This document shows, one piece after another, positions 49,257 through 62,600 of a stretch of DNA of 64,000 nt; within the stretch, counting starts at the first letter, position 1; every line of letters begins with the position of its first letter. Origin of the DNA: Heterobasidion occidentale (taxonomy: Eukaryota; Basidiomycota; Agaricomycetes; Russulales; Bondarzewiaceae); NCBI GenBank assembly GCA_039111635.1, contig JBCAQO010000014.1, forward strand, positions 1,674,001-1,738,000, read 5' to 3'. A model generated the notes under the pieces. That model was not told where the DNA came from, made no database searches, and worked only from the letters and a program-made list of their open reading frames with translations. A program made the translations under genes and the position numbers.

Positions 49257-50717
49257 TTATTCCCTAGTTTCTTCAACAATGTCCATATCAGGTGCAGTGT
49301 CATGCTCATGAACAGACTGCAACTGATAAACTTCTGCCTCGGGTAAATCATGAAAATCCCCTAGCTCCTGTGGAATAGAGGCATGGACTGTTGGAATTGA
49401 AATCCCTGACATTTCCTCAACTGTGTTGTTCGAACTAACTACAATCATAATCATTGTTGGGTATATTCCCTAAAATCCATTAATTATAAAAGTTATGATA
49501 CTAGAAAAATCACTCACAACAAAGAATAGGCTAATATTGTAGAAAGTATTGGTAAAGCCATTAATAGTTATAAACTGTGAACCAATAAAAAAAATCTGTT
49601 TAAACAAATTAGCCTTGTAAAAGAACAATTATGAGGTAAGTACCCATAGACCACAGTACAAGATGCCAGATTCTACAAGCAGAGCAAGAATCTTTTCAAT
49701 TTGAGTTTTTTTGTTTTTTGCCAAATAAGCCTTGACAGAATGGCAATATTCCCTTAGGATAAAGTAAATTAGTTATACCGGTAAAGTTTTTTGTGAAAAA
49801 GCTACAAACCATGCCTTATATGCTATTAAAATTGTAACCACTAGGTTTGTTATAAATTCTAGACTCCATTGTGCTATTTGAAAATCTCCTCCATACAGGA
49901 ATTCCCAGTCTTGTATAACTTCATCTCCAATACCATTGATCACATAATTTGGAATTTCTATAACTAAAAATCAATTAGTAATGCAAATGGAAATAAAAGC
50001 TGAATAAAACCCACTTATGGTCACAACAAAAATCCCTTTGAAAAAGACCATAATATAATGGTTTTTCCATAGTGTTTGGGCTCTCCATACTATGATGATG
50101 TTTCCCAAAAATGCCTAAAAATTATCTCAGTCTTTTTTTCCATATCAGAGTATTAAAAACAACAAACAATGACTGCTTGGAAAATATCAATTATGATATT
50201 GATGATGGTAGATTTTTTATTAATCTTGGAAAACTTGCTTTCCAATAACTGATTATCTGTCAAAAGAAGGACATCTTGGATGCTTTGAATGGTTGCAATC
50301 ATGATAAGCAACCATATAATTGCTGCTCCTATAAACATTGGCAAAGTGACAGCAAACATATAAGATTTAGCCCTAGATATAATTGTTTCTCGGCTATATG
50401 ACTTGAGAATGCTCTAAAAATTTTAAAAACATAAAAACTTACTAAAATAGGTAGGTCAAATAAAAGAACAGAATAAAATAAACTCCTAGATGTTAAAATC
50501 TTAGATTAGTTTTCTACTAAGATAAAGACAACGATAACAAACCAAAGCAGAAAGATGTGATGACTAGTTGCAAGATATTTTCCAGAAGGATTATACCAAT
50601 ATGCTGAACAATCATAGGGCTTTCAGATATATCCATGGTGTAGATCAAAGCAAGGGCAAATGCTGTGATTGTGAATGTAACTGAAGGGGATGTGAAGTGG
50701 TCTGTACCATGAATCAT
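49257..50717 (-). CDS. Intact multi-pass membrane protein encoded in an AT-rich island
   Basis: Eight exons on the minus strand: 50543-50717, 50443-50485, 50168-50411, 50015-50114, 49810-49963, 49644-49752, 49518-49595 and 49257-49469. They give 371 residues with no frame break. I recognise a basidiomycete-specific seven-segment membrane family of unknown function. Typical blocks: VQHIGIILLENILQLVITSF in the first exon, IFQAVIVAFLGNIIIVWRAQ across an intron, WSLEFITNLVVTILIAYKAW, TQIEKILALLVESGILYCGL and FVGIYPTMIMIVVSSNN, then an acidic tail (EHDTAPDMDIVEETRE). Exon 3 uses the acceptor TAGAG; the nearer AG creates a stop. Codon use is strikingly AT-rich, with introns of poly-A and poly-T runs, unlike every other gene here. 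An origin from a lineage with different base composition is possible. Confidence 0.75.
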
Positions 50718-53700
50718 GGCAATTTATATATCATCAATGAACTGGAGGAAAAAGATACTGATTAAAGAACCATCTAGCATGACCCATGAGTTCATCATAT
50801 CAAGGCTTGATCTGTCACATAAATACTGGAGATCACACACACTCATGTATCAGAATAATCATCCTGTTCTACCTGCCCCACAGTGATTCCATGGATACTC
50901 AATTCTACACCAAAGGTGACAAGGAGTTCCGAGATGCATGTTGCCAAGCCTGAACAGACTGTGTGAGGCATCAAAGGCTCTGCAGAGCTCGGAGCTCAAG
51001 ACGATCAGATGGTTTCACAGCTCAGGATTTGAGCGGAAGAAAACAATTTGATATCATGCAACTGAGATGTTTGGCATTCTGGAGGGACAGATAGCGCACT
51101 TATATCCAGGCTTGTGAGGCCGGAACGTTGCGATCAGCTTCAGCTGGTTGTTGTGCTGCATGATCTGGGTATTCACCTTTGAAATGCTGCATGCTGCCGA
51201 GGCTCTGTCTGTACAGATCAATTACCGCGCGCAGACCTGAACGCACTGTGTCTGTCGCGAGAGTACGAGACAGATCGGTGTCGACACCTCGCAACGAACC
51301 GAGACGAACCATCGACAAGCCTCGCATACCCTTACTGCTCACCTCGCTATGCTCGTGTTGCGAACTAAAATCGCACCTCTGCCTTTCGAAGATAGTTATA
51401 TGATGCACTGCGCGCCGGGTATTTCGTGTACTTCTCCTGTCCTCAGAGAAGCCGAGATTTGAGGTCGCATCAGGCTCAGTCGCGGTATGATACAGATTTG
51501 TTTCTACGCTAGAGAAGAGCAAAGAGCAACGCATATCCACAACAGATTACATGCAAATTGGCAGCCATGACGACTCTTGAATTCGCGGAACGCACCTTGG
51601 AGGAATGGACAGGACATGCTCGAACCTTGGGTGTAGAGACTCAGATGGAGAAAGTCTTGGACGCACGGGCATGAAGATATCTTGGTGATAGGGCGTCGGA
51701 AGTGTGGATTCAGGAGCGGAGTGCACTGCGTCCACGACGCTCAATAGGAAGCCTGATGGAGATAGCAAGCCAAAGTGCTTGAAAATAAGTATTTGTTTGA
51801 GCGATGCACCGGGACTCACAACCCAGAAAATGCGATACCGGACTCATACACAAACGTCGTCTTGCACGGCACCGGACGCGGAAGAGATGAACGACCGAGG
51901 AACAATGATCGAGTCTGACACGCTCGTCGCAGTATGCATGGGCTTTGTACTCTGTGAAGAGTCAAAATGTATGTGTGGAAGACGCTCACAGGCTTGCGTT
52001 TAGCGCACACAAAGGGCTACGGGTAAGCCAGGACGGCGGCGGTGCCCCATGGGTCTATCCCTTCAAGCTTCACGCCGACGCTCGTCAAGACAGTATGAGC
52101 TGCTCAGTCCTCAGATGGACGATCGTTGAAAGGACGAGGGTGAGAACGCACCTTCTTTGCGCGAATTGCGCTGTTGACATGAAGCCTCTCTATGGTGCAC
52201 ATCATAGATACATGTCGAGACATGAAGGGCACACAGACAATCAGTGCTTATCTGGCACAAGAGTGTGTGCTTGGACTGGATCTGCCTCGATAAATGCGCA
52301 TGCAATGATCACCACTGCACCATCGTCTACTCAAGTTTGCCAGTCTCCGACGAGATCCTGTAACCTCGAGCTACTGCCTTCCGTACGTGCCTGTGCACGA
52401 TGGGACAATGCGGTGCTGTGCTGAACGAAGGAGATTGCGAAGGGAGGGTGGAGGGGTGAAGTGCCACGTACAGTGTCCAGATGGCAGGGAACCTCTCTCT
52501 CACCCTGTCTGAGATGCCCAGCTCGGGTGTCCTCCTCCCTCGACTTTGCCTCCGTTCCGAAGCATCAGTGATATGTATGCGTGTTTGACATGAGGATCGA
52601 AGGTGTTCGAGCGCGGTGAGCAAAGTCGGAACGGGGTGGAGCGGAGTGTCATTGAGGATGGAATGAGTCGAATGTCATGTCTGTGTAGGTGGTCGCAAAG
52701 AGGCCGCGCGCGGGGTCACGGGATCGTCGCGTGAACCGTGTTCGAGTCTCTCCGTTGCTCTTCCAACGAGAGGCTTCGTCGCACGCAGAGCACGCTCAGG
52801 CTCTTCATGGCTAGTCACGACACTCACCCGAGTCGATGTGCCAGCTCTCCCACCCGACTCCCTCACACTCCATCCCATGTGGATCTGGGGTGTCTGCCTT
52901 CTAGCTCGGTGAGAGGCCCTGACTCAACTTTGACGAGCGGTGCAGCATCAAGCTACGAGGTGAGTTCTCGTCTAGATGAGCGCTCGCAATCAGCACTGGA
53001 TGGGGGCTCCCTTTTCATCATCGTAGCACTGTTCATCTCTTCCGACATCACCATTGATATCCTCACGCCTCACTCAGAATGGCGAGATCTCGCGTCTCTA
53101 CGCATCGCCTCATCAGAGCTGTTCCACCGCACCACGCTCACTTCATGGACTTTCGCCAGATCCGAAGGCATGGCAGGCGCGTTCAACAAGTTCATGGAGA
53201 CGATCACGAATGTTGGCGCGGCATTCATCGAGAGTACTGGAGGATCGTAGACTGGGCAACGAAGCCGGGCAAAGCGACGGGCATGGTGCAGATGATCATG
53301 CTGCCCGAAGCGAGTAAATCTTTGAGATTGAAGCTTGGGCTTAAGCTGCAGGATGCTAATGGTGAACATATGGGCAGGGACTCCATCTTATGACACGGCG
53401 AGTGTCCATCTCACGCAGCAATAGGTGAGCTCAGCCGAAACGTCACCATGCATCTCCCACCCCGAATCCCGATCCGCCCCTTGGATCATACTCTCAACTA
53501 GCGCAGTATGTGCTCTCCACCACTCTCGTTCTTGCATTTACTCCGACGCACATATACTGGACCCAGGATCGTACATCGATGTCTTCTTCATCTCCACCCT
53601 GAGCAGTGGCTCCTCCGGACGACCTATTCTCAACTTGGTGTCAATCATTGGCCCGCGCTATGCAGGTAAATTGCATGAGTGGAAGTGCAACTTATTGAAG

Positions 53701-54650
53701 AACCGAGATGGCACCACCCCTCACTCCGTACGATAGGGACCTCGAGGGGTTCAATATTCTCAGACAACAGTGGACTCGTGCGTTCTCGGTCTTTTTCTTT
53801 GTCTGAATTTTTTTCGTGATCATCGAGACAGCCTATTTGTAAACAGAATAATGGCTCGGATTGGGAGGAAATTGACATCGTTCGATTCCGGGCCATAGAA
53901 TCTTGCTCAACCATTCCGCTTTCTCGCGCAGCCAAAAGTATCACGACGCCATCATCTCCCGCGAGCAATAGCACAGCACCAGCGCCAACTCTCGCACTAT
54001 GGGCGCAGTCGCGGGTTTCGTCCTAGAACACAGTCGCTACATGGTCTTTCCAAGTCGCATCTATCTGGAAGGCTAACATGCATTCAAAGCTAAATACACG
54101 AAGTTCTTTTGGACTGACCCATCTCACTACCACTTGCAAACGATCCATATCTGGTGGAAGGTCGCCGAGCTTGTCATCCTTCATTTCAAAATATCCCTTC
54201 CGAAGTAACGAGCCTAGGGAACATCAGCATTACATCGTCCCCCTAGGTTCCCGTACGCCTTGATTCCCAATGGGCCATATCACTGTCCCTTTTTGTGGGA
54301 AATCCTTCCATCCGCCTTAATGACACCGGTGGCCTGCTGAGAACATTGTTCCAACCTCAAGATTTCTACACGATTACCTTGAGCTTGAACGCATTGGTGT
54401 CGGCTGGCTGCGGTCGGCAGGCATCAACGAATGAGGCAGGATGCTCAGCAGCATAACACCCCTCCCGATGTCCTGCCTCGTGTTTTGGCATCGTTTTTAG
54501 AGATATGTTCGTTCACTCAACGCGTAAGAAAACGAAAGTCAGACAGTAGATCATACATTGAAAGCAAGATTGTGCAAGACGCAATTGACCACAAACAGAT
54601 ACGGGACAGAGATTCCAATAGGAACGCGTATGATGTAGCTATGTCAGGCC
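50718..54650. other. Gene-poor stretch
   Basis: About 3.9 kb. The first 150 bases belong to the AT-rich island; after about 51100 the composition is normal. Many short frames occur on both strands (for example 52738-53250, which starts with GTG) but none has a motif. A frame near 53170-53250 reads MAGAFNKFMETITNVGAAFI and then stops; I cannot place it. Confidence 0.4.
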
Positions 54651-57061
54651 TCAAAGAGGGTTCTGCAACATTAACTGCGTAAGATACTTGATCCCGTCCT
54701 CTCTGAAGTCATCTTCAGTAATAGTCAGGGGAACCGATCCATCCAGCAGCGTCATGAGCTTGCGTGATGTCTGGGTATACCTGGGCCAGTGGATAGTGGT
54801 GTTTCCGTGATTAGGATCTAGACCCGTGGCGAAGCGAATGATGAAGTTTCTCAGGTCGCTTCAGGACCGTAGATGCCAACGAGATCGGATGTGTGGAACT
54901 GTCAAAAATCGTGTAAGATGAGAGCGATGAAATATGGGAAGTATCTCACTGATCCCAGGAAAGGCGTCGACTTAAATCCTTTGAATACTACGATTCAATT
55001 ACATGAGTGATTCGAGAATGACTGAAGGCGCCCGCTTACAATATGACCAAATTTTCTGCTTTTCCGACCGGTACTTGAAGAACAGACGACGAGGACCATG
55101 GAACCATATATCTCCCTGGATAGCAGCGATATGCTTGTATTGTGGAGAGAGCGTGTTGTTGCTGCTTGTATTAAAAGGTGAGCCTTCAGATGGGTCCGAA
55201 GGATAGAGCTGGAGCACAGCGTGAAGTTCTTGCAAGGGAGTCTTTGGGTAGTAGTCGGATCGTATGTATTCTAGAGTGTCTTTGTCGGAGCTGTGATGTG
55301 TTTGTGTAAGTTCCGAGCGAAGAAAATCTTGAGAAAAAATACGTTGCACTTAAAGACGAGAGGGAAAATAATGTACCCTCGTCATCGCAATCTCCTGAGT
55401 TTCGCGTGAACCCAGGTTCGATCAATGGAAGACAAGAGCTACGGGTACGCACCATTGACAAAAGGTATATTTGCGACGTGTCCTCTTTTCCCAAGCGTTT
55501 AAGGAGCCTCAGTCAGAAATACACCGTCTACACGAGGCACCCAGACCAGGTTTAGGGACTGAGAAACGAATTTGAAAAAATGATTATGGATCATATGTCA
55601 TCACATACGGTATTACTGAAAAACGAAGGCGTACTGCTCGACGCAGCCTGGAGTTTCTCGTAAGAAGCCTCGCGCAGACATTGCAAGGTATCTCCGGTGC
55701 CATTGCAGCCGACCTCGTTGACGATGAGATTGTAGTAAGGCTGACCGTGAGTGATATCGCCGAGAATGAGAGGTCAACCAGATTGCATGAACTCTCCGTA
55801 GAAAAGGCCTTCACTGTGGCTACCATTCGTGACCATTTGAAACACAACGGAAATGGCGCCAGCACTTTCACCCCAGCTAGGATATTCCGCTGTGAGGATG
55901 ATAGCTCTGCCGCAATGCATCGGCGCGAGACATACATGGTTACCCTGTCCTTGTCTCCTCCAAAGGCATCAGCGTATATCTAGATCCATCGGAGGGCCTG
56001 GTGCTCTGGGTAGGAAGTCTCACTGTTAGAGGCATGTTAAATAAGAATGTTTTGTTTCAATATCCTACTGACGATCATGAAGGCCAAGATTCCCAACCCC
56101 TGCTTCTTTTACTTCCCTGCTGGCAAGGAAGCTAAAATCTATGAGAGAGTCAGCTTCGAGAAGGCATATACATTGATTCAAGTCTACCTGATAATCCAGC
56201 GGTCGGTTAGACTTAGATGTCCAACCACTGACGGATGTACTCCCCGGTAATTCATGCTCACATAGATTATCGGCATGCCAATATCGAGAGACCCTTGGAC
56301 AACAGCCCCCCCATTGTACCTAAAAAACATCCAGTTAATGCATTTGTTGATAGTTCAAACCTACTTACATTGCCGTCTTTCCAACCTCCCATCCGCCTGA
56401 GCAAGAAAAGATGGTGATGCTTGACTCGGTCAACGATTCAAATATTCAACGCTTCTTACCTCCATATATCCACTACAACAAGACATTCTATCAATGTAAA
56501 TTCTGTTATGAAAATTGGTGTAATTATCACGAGTACCGGAAGCTTTACGTCCGCAGGGGTATTAGCAGGAGCCCATATATTGAGACTCAGACCTATGATG
56601 GAGGCGACAGATCAAACGGTGGACCCAATGCATGATCATCACGGACGTACAGCCTTCACTTTGAGGATTGGTACTCTACAGAGGCACGTAGGTGCTCAGA
56701 ATCTCGCCAACAACCTTATTTGGGACAGTAGGAAATGCGGTTTGCTGAGGGCACGAGTTACCGAACATAGTGGCATTATACGTTCCCTCGTACGGGTGAT
56801 TCGGTTCCGGCAGGCGAAAGCGACGGTCACCAGTCCTGTCAGATAGGCGTTAGGCAGAGCACCAAGAAAGTTCTGTGAATTGAGTCCGACTTACGGAGGA
56901 AGTGCAAATGGTATGCCCAGAAAATTATCAACAGTTCCTGTAGAGTTGCCCACAAACGTTCCGCAATCCAACTGAATCGTTGGAGTAGCAGCAACGCCTC
57001 CGATGGTAGCATGCAGGCTAAACCACAGGGACACTGGGACAATTGCCAGAGAAAGATCCAT
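54651..57061 (-). pseudogene. Type-B carboxylesterase pseudogene
   Basis: A full-length but dead paralog of the gene at 30782-33176, with matching exon layout. It starts with a signal peptide (MDLSLAIVPVSLWFSLHATI) and GTFVGNSTGTVDNFLGIPFA. It then carries the FRLPEPNHPYEG block, NIWAPANTP, FLASREVKEAGVGNLGLHDR, AFGGDKDRVTM, the nucleophile elbow WGESAGAISV, the acid region GDCDDEGTLFSL, and a C-terminus ending QLMLQNPL. In-frame stops lie at 56676-56678 (TAG), 55980-55982 (TAG), 55774-55776 (TGA) and 55499-55501 (TAA). The last lies where the intact copy has a glutamine codon. A one-base frameshift sits near 54851-54862, after the catalytic histidine block FHTSDLVGIYGPE. Most introns keep their splice sites, so decay looks recent. 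Confidence 0.85.
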
Positions 57062-57687
57062 GACGGTAGCGGAAGTCAAGCTGGGATGGGATACTTGTCC
57101 TTTAAAAGACAGCCGTGTAGACTAAAATTGTGATATCAGAAGCCTTCGAGCCTCACTTCATGACCGAGAAGAGACACAACAGTCCATCCACACTCCCAAA
57201 GCTTCAGAGCCTCCTGAAAAAGTAACCTTGCAGGGACCTTTCACATCCTGCGGTGCCCGGTGTTGTGCAGCGTCCGACATGTTGAACGATTGATAAACGA
57301 CGTAACAGCGCTAGACAACCATAGTCTTGTTCAAGTATTTTAGATCAATAATGAATCCATGGGCGTCCGCGCTGAATGATGCTCCGAAGGTCCCGAATTT
57401 TTTACGAGGACCGCTCGATGTACCGTTACTACTTATCTGTCCATTTGAGTTACCATGTCGTAAGCTCTACGGTAGACACGAGCAGTCGCCATCTTCACAG
57501 TCAAGAATACCCAGTCAGAATAGAAGCCGGTGTGTTTTCCCTGGAAGGTTGGGATCGATCTGCCAAAGCGATTGCAACATCATGTTCCCAACAATGTTCA
57601 AGCTTTACAAACATGAAAAAAAGTCATCACCCACACAACAGATCAGAATGCTTATGAAACTTCGTGGCCATAGGCCGCCTTCAACCT
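57062..57687. other. Intergenic between two pseudogenes
   Basis: About 620 bases. No coding frame or repeat is recognised. Confidence 0.45.
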
Positions 57688-59034
57688 TTATTTCATATAT
57701 TCGCCTGCAGTTACAGCGTTGTATTGAGGAGGTCGATAGTTGCTGACACAACTTGAGATAGACGTGAGGAAGGACGTGAAGGCAGACCTCGGGCCGGACG
57801 TCGTAATCTGTGCCAAGAGGTAAGGGTATAGAGTATCGACGTACGCCCCTTCTACTGATTGCTCCACATACCCTCGATTCGGATATGTCGTCTGAAAAGA
57901 TGTCATTCAACAATGAGATCAAGAGAGGTTGTTAGACAGAAAGGCGTGCACTGGTCTATGGAGCAAGCTGATATCCGATGCTGGATCATATACATTTGTC
58001 AACGAGAAATTTTTTATGGAAATCTGTGCACTCACTTGATTACCAGTGTACCAGGTATAGACGTGGCACCGATCCATCTCTGATCTGTCTTCAAGACTTG
58101 GAGAGCTTGAATTTCCGGTTCTTGCCAGAGGATAGTAAGCACAAAATTGTAGCGCACGTATTATCAATATTTAGAAATCATCCTACCTCAAAGCTTTGTG
58201 CAAGAAACATGCTGGCAGGGAACACACAGTCGTCGTCATCAAAAGAGATGTGACTTACTCTGTATGTGCTCCAATGCCAATAACACGGTCGTCGACAGGC
58301 CCTGTCTACGGTGGATGATGCAGTACACGTATAATAGCAGCCGAATATGTCCAGTTTACCGTCAAAGAAATCGGCCCGAAGATACAAGACAAGGGCGAAC
58401 AGAGCTTGTCCTAACTGAACCGCCGCATGGCTAAACATATGGGTCAACTCAAGACAAGTCTTCATGCTGCAAGGGAGCGACCCACTAGTATTCTAGAACG
58501 GCCTCCCTGAAGCCCGGCATTTCTTGCAGCCACATGTTTGCACCAGCCATCCTTCGCACGCTTTGGATCATTGGCGGCTTTTAACGCGTCGAGAGCCTTC
58601 CAGTCAAGTTCGAAGCCCTCATGCATATCGCCGTTGTTGTAGGGATCGTCGCTGCTGCTGAGCACCGCAATGTAGCCTTTTGAAGTTTGGGGTCTTATTC
58701 ATGTCCAGTTAGATCGCTCGCGTGAGTTGAGTACCACAAGCAACTACCAAATCAGCGACCGAAGCATACCTCGATCTTGGTCTCCGTTAGCGATGAGAAG
58801 AACGCCTTCATGGAAGATAATGCGCCTTGGATAGTCTGCTCCGAGATGCCGTGATTTTTGACCAGCATGAGTGCAGAGGTAAGAAGTGTCGATATCGGAG
58901 AGACCTTGAAACCTACCATACCAAAATTCGACGTTTACACACGCATCTCTGACCTGGTCTGCCAACGCTGCCCGGATTGCAGGATTGGACACGTTCTCAA
59001 GATCTCTTGAGGGGTCTGTCAGAACACTGGGCAT
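57688..59034 (-). pseudogene. 2OG-Fe(II) oxygenase (isopenicillin N synthase-like) pseudogene
   Basis: Split over several frames and exons on the minus strand is a member of the isopenicillin N synthase-like dioxygenase family. In order: IRAALADQVRDACVNVEFWY, VKNHGISEQTIQGALSSMKA, NGDMHEGFELDWKALDALKA, TGPVDDRVIGIGAHT (first iron ligand; a 7-base exon completes the DFE), LTILWQEPEIQALQVLK, WIGATSIPGTLVIK, RYSIPLPLGTDYDVRPEV and the tail VTAGEYMK. Lesions: an in-frame TAG at 57956-57958 where the family has the tryptophan of the QLARW block; a frame change after GTDYDV; loss of the AG acceptor before VKNHG and before the LTILWQ exon. The gene cannot make a full protein. Substrate is unknown. 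The 5' end may extend beyond 59034. Confidence 0.78.
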
Positions 59035-59615
59035 TGAGTGTCACGCACTCGGCACATACATCACTGGGATGTTTGAAAAAGCGGTGTCGGCATTCTATGC
59101 GGCCTCCAACAATGACATGGCTGTTCGATAAAGGCAGACGATCACATCAGCAAAACTGTCCAAAAGTGGTCGAGGATCGTGGCACGCTCACGTGTCGCCA
59201 TGGGTTGCGGGGTATCATCAGGGCTGACCAGGGCTGACTCCGGCTCGCCATCGCTCGCCAGCCCTGGCGGTTCGCTTTCAGGTGCGCTGAGGTGCGTCAG
59301 CGCTTGCATGGTGTACAAGCCATGACGAGCGCTCGCGAGCTATTGCAGTGCCGCAAACTCGTCGCCGTCCCTGGCAGTCAGTTCCGTACACGGACGACGA
59401 CTCAATGAGTATTTCCAACACCCAGACCGCAGACTGGCTCATATGAAGATGAGGGATCGCCCATCGAGCCATAAGCGACTACAGAGTCACGTATGAATCG
59501 CCGACAGCGCACGAGTCCACTTTCTTGAAGACCTCACAAATACAGGATTTTGTTCCAAATTGTATAGTACTATGAGCCATACCTCGGCGATGGAAAGGAA
59601 TACAAACAGCTGAAT
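59035..59615. other. Region between the oxygenase pseudogene and the transposase stop
   Basis: Holds a GC-rich cluster of short direct and inverted repeats (see the repeat entry), probably the 3' subterminal part of the Plavaka element. No coding frame is recognised. Confidence 0.45.
59219..59267. repeat. Short direct and inverted repeats, candidate transposon end
   Basis: CAGGGCTGAC occurs twice in tandem (59219-59228 and 59229-59238). CCAGGGCT at 59228-59235 is matched by its inverted copy AGCCCTGG at 59260-59267. Repeated CGCTCGC units lie in and after this block. Such clusters are typical of terminal or subterminal regions of CACTA-like elements. The left terminal repeat would lie beyond the window, so the end cannot be confirmed. 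Confidence 0.4.
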
Positions 59616-62600
59616 TCACAATGTAGCATAGTTTTCCTGTGCGAGGATCTCGTCATCGTGCACACGAGAATTGTCTGTGATCGCCTCGATCGTGTCAACC
59701 TCCACCTCTGCCTCCTCTTCTGCTTCCCTTTCCCCTGCGTGCTCTTCCTCAGCCTCGTCGTCATCATGATCCTCGTCTCCCTCGCCGGTCTCGTCAGCAC
59801 CGCCAGATCCTCCTGCGGCAGCTAAGACTTGTGTGCTTTCATCCACCAAATCATCTTCCATTGAAGGTTGTGCTTCGCCTTGCAGAATCCGATCCCAACT
59901 TCGAGTGACCTGGTGCCCGACTCCACCACCTCGGTACCGCATGAACATGTCTCGGTCCACGAAACTACACACAGGAGATCTGTGAGCCGAAGCAAACATG
60001 TGAACTATAGCACTTACATGTTGGGATAGAACAGGTTCCAGTCTTCGTCCTCATCTGCCCGGCGCGCGCATGAATTTGCATGCAAAAGGCCCTCGGCAAG
60101 GTCATGATGGAAAGCAGGAATCAGGTGAGCCCCCTCAACACTTCTTGCGGATCGAGGAAGCCAAACGCGTCAGGATCAGTTTCAGGAACAAAGCCTACAG
60201 CGGGAAGTCGTCTAGCGTGCCAACCCGTACGCATGTCCGGGTCCACCCCATACCATCGTACCCACAAAAAGTCCATGCGTTGCATCTCTGCTGACTGACT
60301 CTTTGGTCCAACATACCTTGCCATCACATGAAATATACCTAGGACACGTGCATACCAATATGGATGGAGGTGTGCGTTGGGCCCTGCATCATCATCATGG
60401 GACAGCACCATGATATCTGGGTGCGTTCGAGGGTTGATGGAATCTTGCGACCGACGCACGTCGTAACTTGTGTAATTGATTCGAAGCACACTGTGCTCGT
60501 ACATCCTGTTTTGCATAATTTCCAGTTGGAGGCGCTGTTCATCAGTGAAAGAATGCTCATCGCCATTGTATGCAAGACCCATGAACCGTGCCAATAGGTG
60601 GTCTGTTAAGCGGGTACGAAAGTCCTGGGTACAAATAAGTATACGTTGCGTTAACAATGTTTGAAACATACCAGCACGGCACGATCGCCAGCACGCTCTA
60701 TCATCCACTGTGAGATCCCGTGCCAATTGCGTGTGGATTCCGAAATATGGTGATGGGCGGTAGGGAGAGTATAGGGGAGAGGTTCCTCTGCACGTTGAAC
60801 CTTCCGGCGCCGATCAATCTTGGCCTGTGGCTTGTCAAGGCCAAGATTTGTCCTTGAGTCAGCGATGACACGTCCGCGAGCTTCCCCTTGAGCGAGTTGC
60901 CCGACGAAGTTGTGCTTATTAGTTCGATCATAGCCCCTTTTCGAGAATTTATGAGCAACCTCTCCCTGAAATCATGACATTCATACTTCAATCAAGGTCG
61001 GATATAGACAGTTTTAGTACTCACAATGTGCGTAGTATAGGAGTCTGTCGTTCCGAATTGACGTATCGTCGCTGGATAATCACCGAGTGCGTGCATCTTG
61101 TAGGTCGCCAGGTTCAGCACCTTGCGCTTGGGACCCGTGGGCTGTCGCACTGTGGGGCAATCGCTAGGAGTCCTGGTCGTCTTTTGCGCAATGGCGGCCT
61201 CTCGGCGACCACGCGCAGCCTCTTCGGAGGGCAATTCCTTGGTGTCAAAGTGCGTGCATGTGACGAGGACGAATTTGCGTATGAGGGCCCCCAGTGATGT
61301 GGTGACCTGCTCGAAATATTCTAGTGTGGTGTCAGTATGCAGACGAAGTTTAGCGAGTGCATGCCATGTCACAAGCTCAAATAGTAAATCCATGAGAATC
61401 CGGTTGTGCGGTTCCTCGAGTAGGCCCTCAAAACACGGAATGGCACACTGCCATCCATACAGCGTCAGCCCTCCGATTCTCAGGGATGCAGAACATGATG
61501 GTTACCTGTAACATATCTTCATAATCCCGTGCTGCGAGTTTCTTCATGGCCGACACATTTGTTCGCCACGGCCGAATTGTGTCCCGTCCAAACGAAGAGA
61601 CTTGCCGGTACCTATGAGAACCTCGCCTACTCAGTTGCTGTCATCATCTCGGGAACGGTCAGAACTCACCGTCTGTTCAACTCTTGTATTCTGTCCCCTC
61701 CGGCGGCCCATAGGATGCGCAGCAGGTGAGTAAAAATGGCTTTCCAGACCCCTAGCTCGAATTCGTGCAGGAGGTCAACAACAAATAGGTCGTAGAAGTT
61801 AAATCCAAACTTGGATAACTTCGTCGAAAATGCATTCTGCCATGGATCCGTACACAGATTAGTGACAAGATCCGGGCTACAATACAGTTGACTAACACGG
61901 GTGGGCACCCAAGATTTATCAGCGAGAAGCGCGTCAACAGCCGCGCTCTCAACGCCATATCCCTGTTCGTAAATAATCTTGCGCGCAACCTCCACGGCAT
62001 GTCGGCGTGGGGCATCGTCTTGGCGTGCCATCTTCTTGCGCAGACGCATATCAAGCTTGGAGCCAATCTTGTACACCTGACTCTTTTCTACCAGACATCG
62101 TGGGCACAGGCATTTTGCAAGCGAACGAATGCTTGCGAGCAGAACCCTGACAAAGAAACACAGTCAGTCCAGCAGTTCAATGAGAAAAGGAGATGAAGCA
62201 CTTCTCGGGATAATCGGCAGAATAGGTCAGAAAGCGGGGGAAGATGCAACGGACAATCCCATCCCCACACTTGATAAGCATACCATGCTCGTAAGCCTCC
62301 ATAAAGTCGGCATCGAGTAATAGCAACCAAATCGCGTGGATCAGGTCACGTTTGCAGTGCCTGAGCATCGCTGACGTGGCTGCCTTTCCGAAGACCTTCA
62401 TGTAGGCCTCCTGGATCGTGTCGGGTATCTGGCAATGCAGAGTGAGTAACATCAGACTTGAGCAATTGCTGATTGAAATTTACGGTGGGGATATATGCCA
62501 GATGATGTGCCGACTTCGATGTCGGCCTCGCACGTGTATATTTTGACTGCGAGCCAAAGAGCACATAAAACGGCCATAATGAAGCCGTGCCAAAGCTGGC

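Noticed and set aside
52738..53250. 170-codon frame in the gene-poor stretch
   Set aside because: Starts with GTG, low-complexity serine- and arginine-rich product and no motif.
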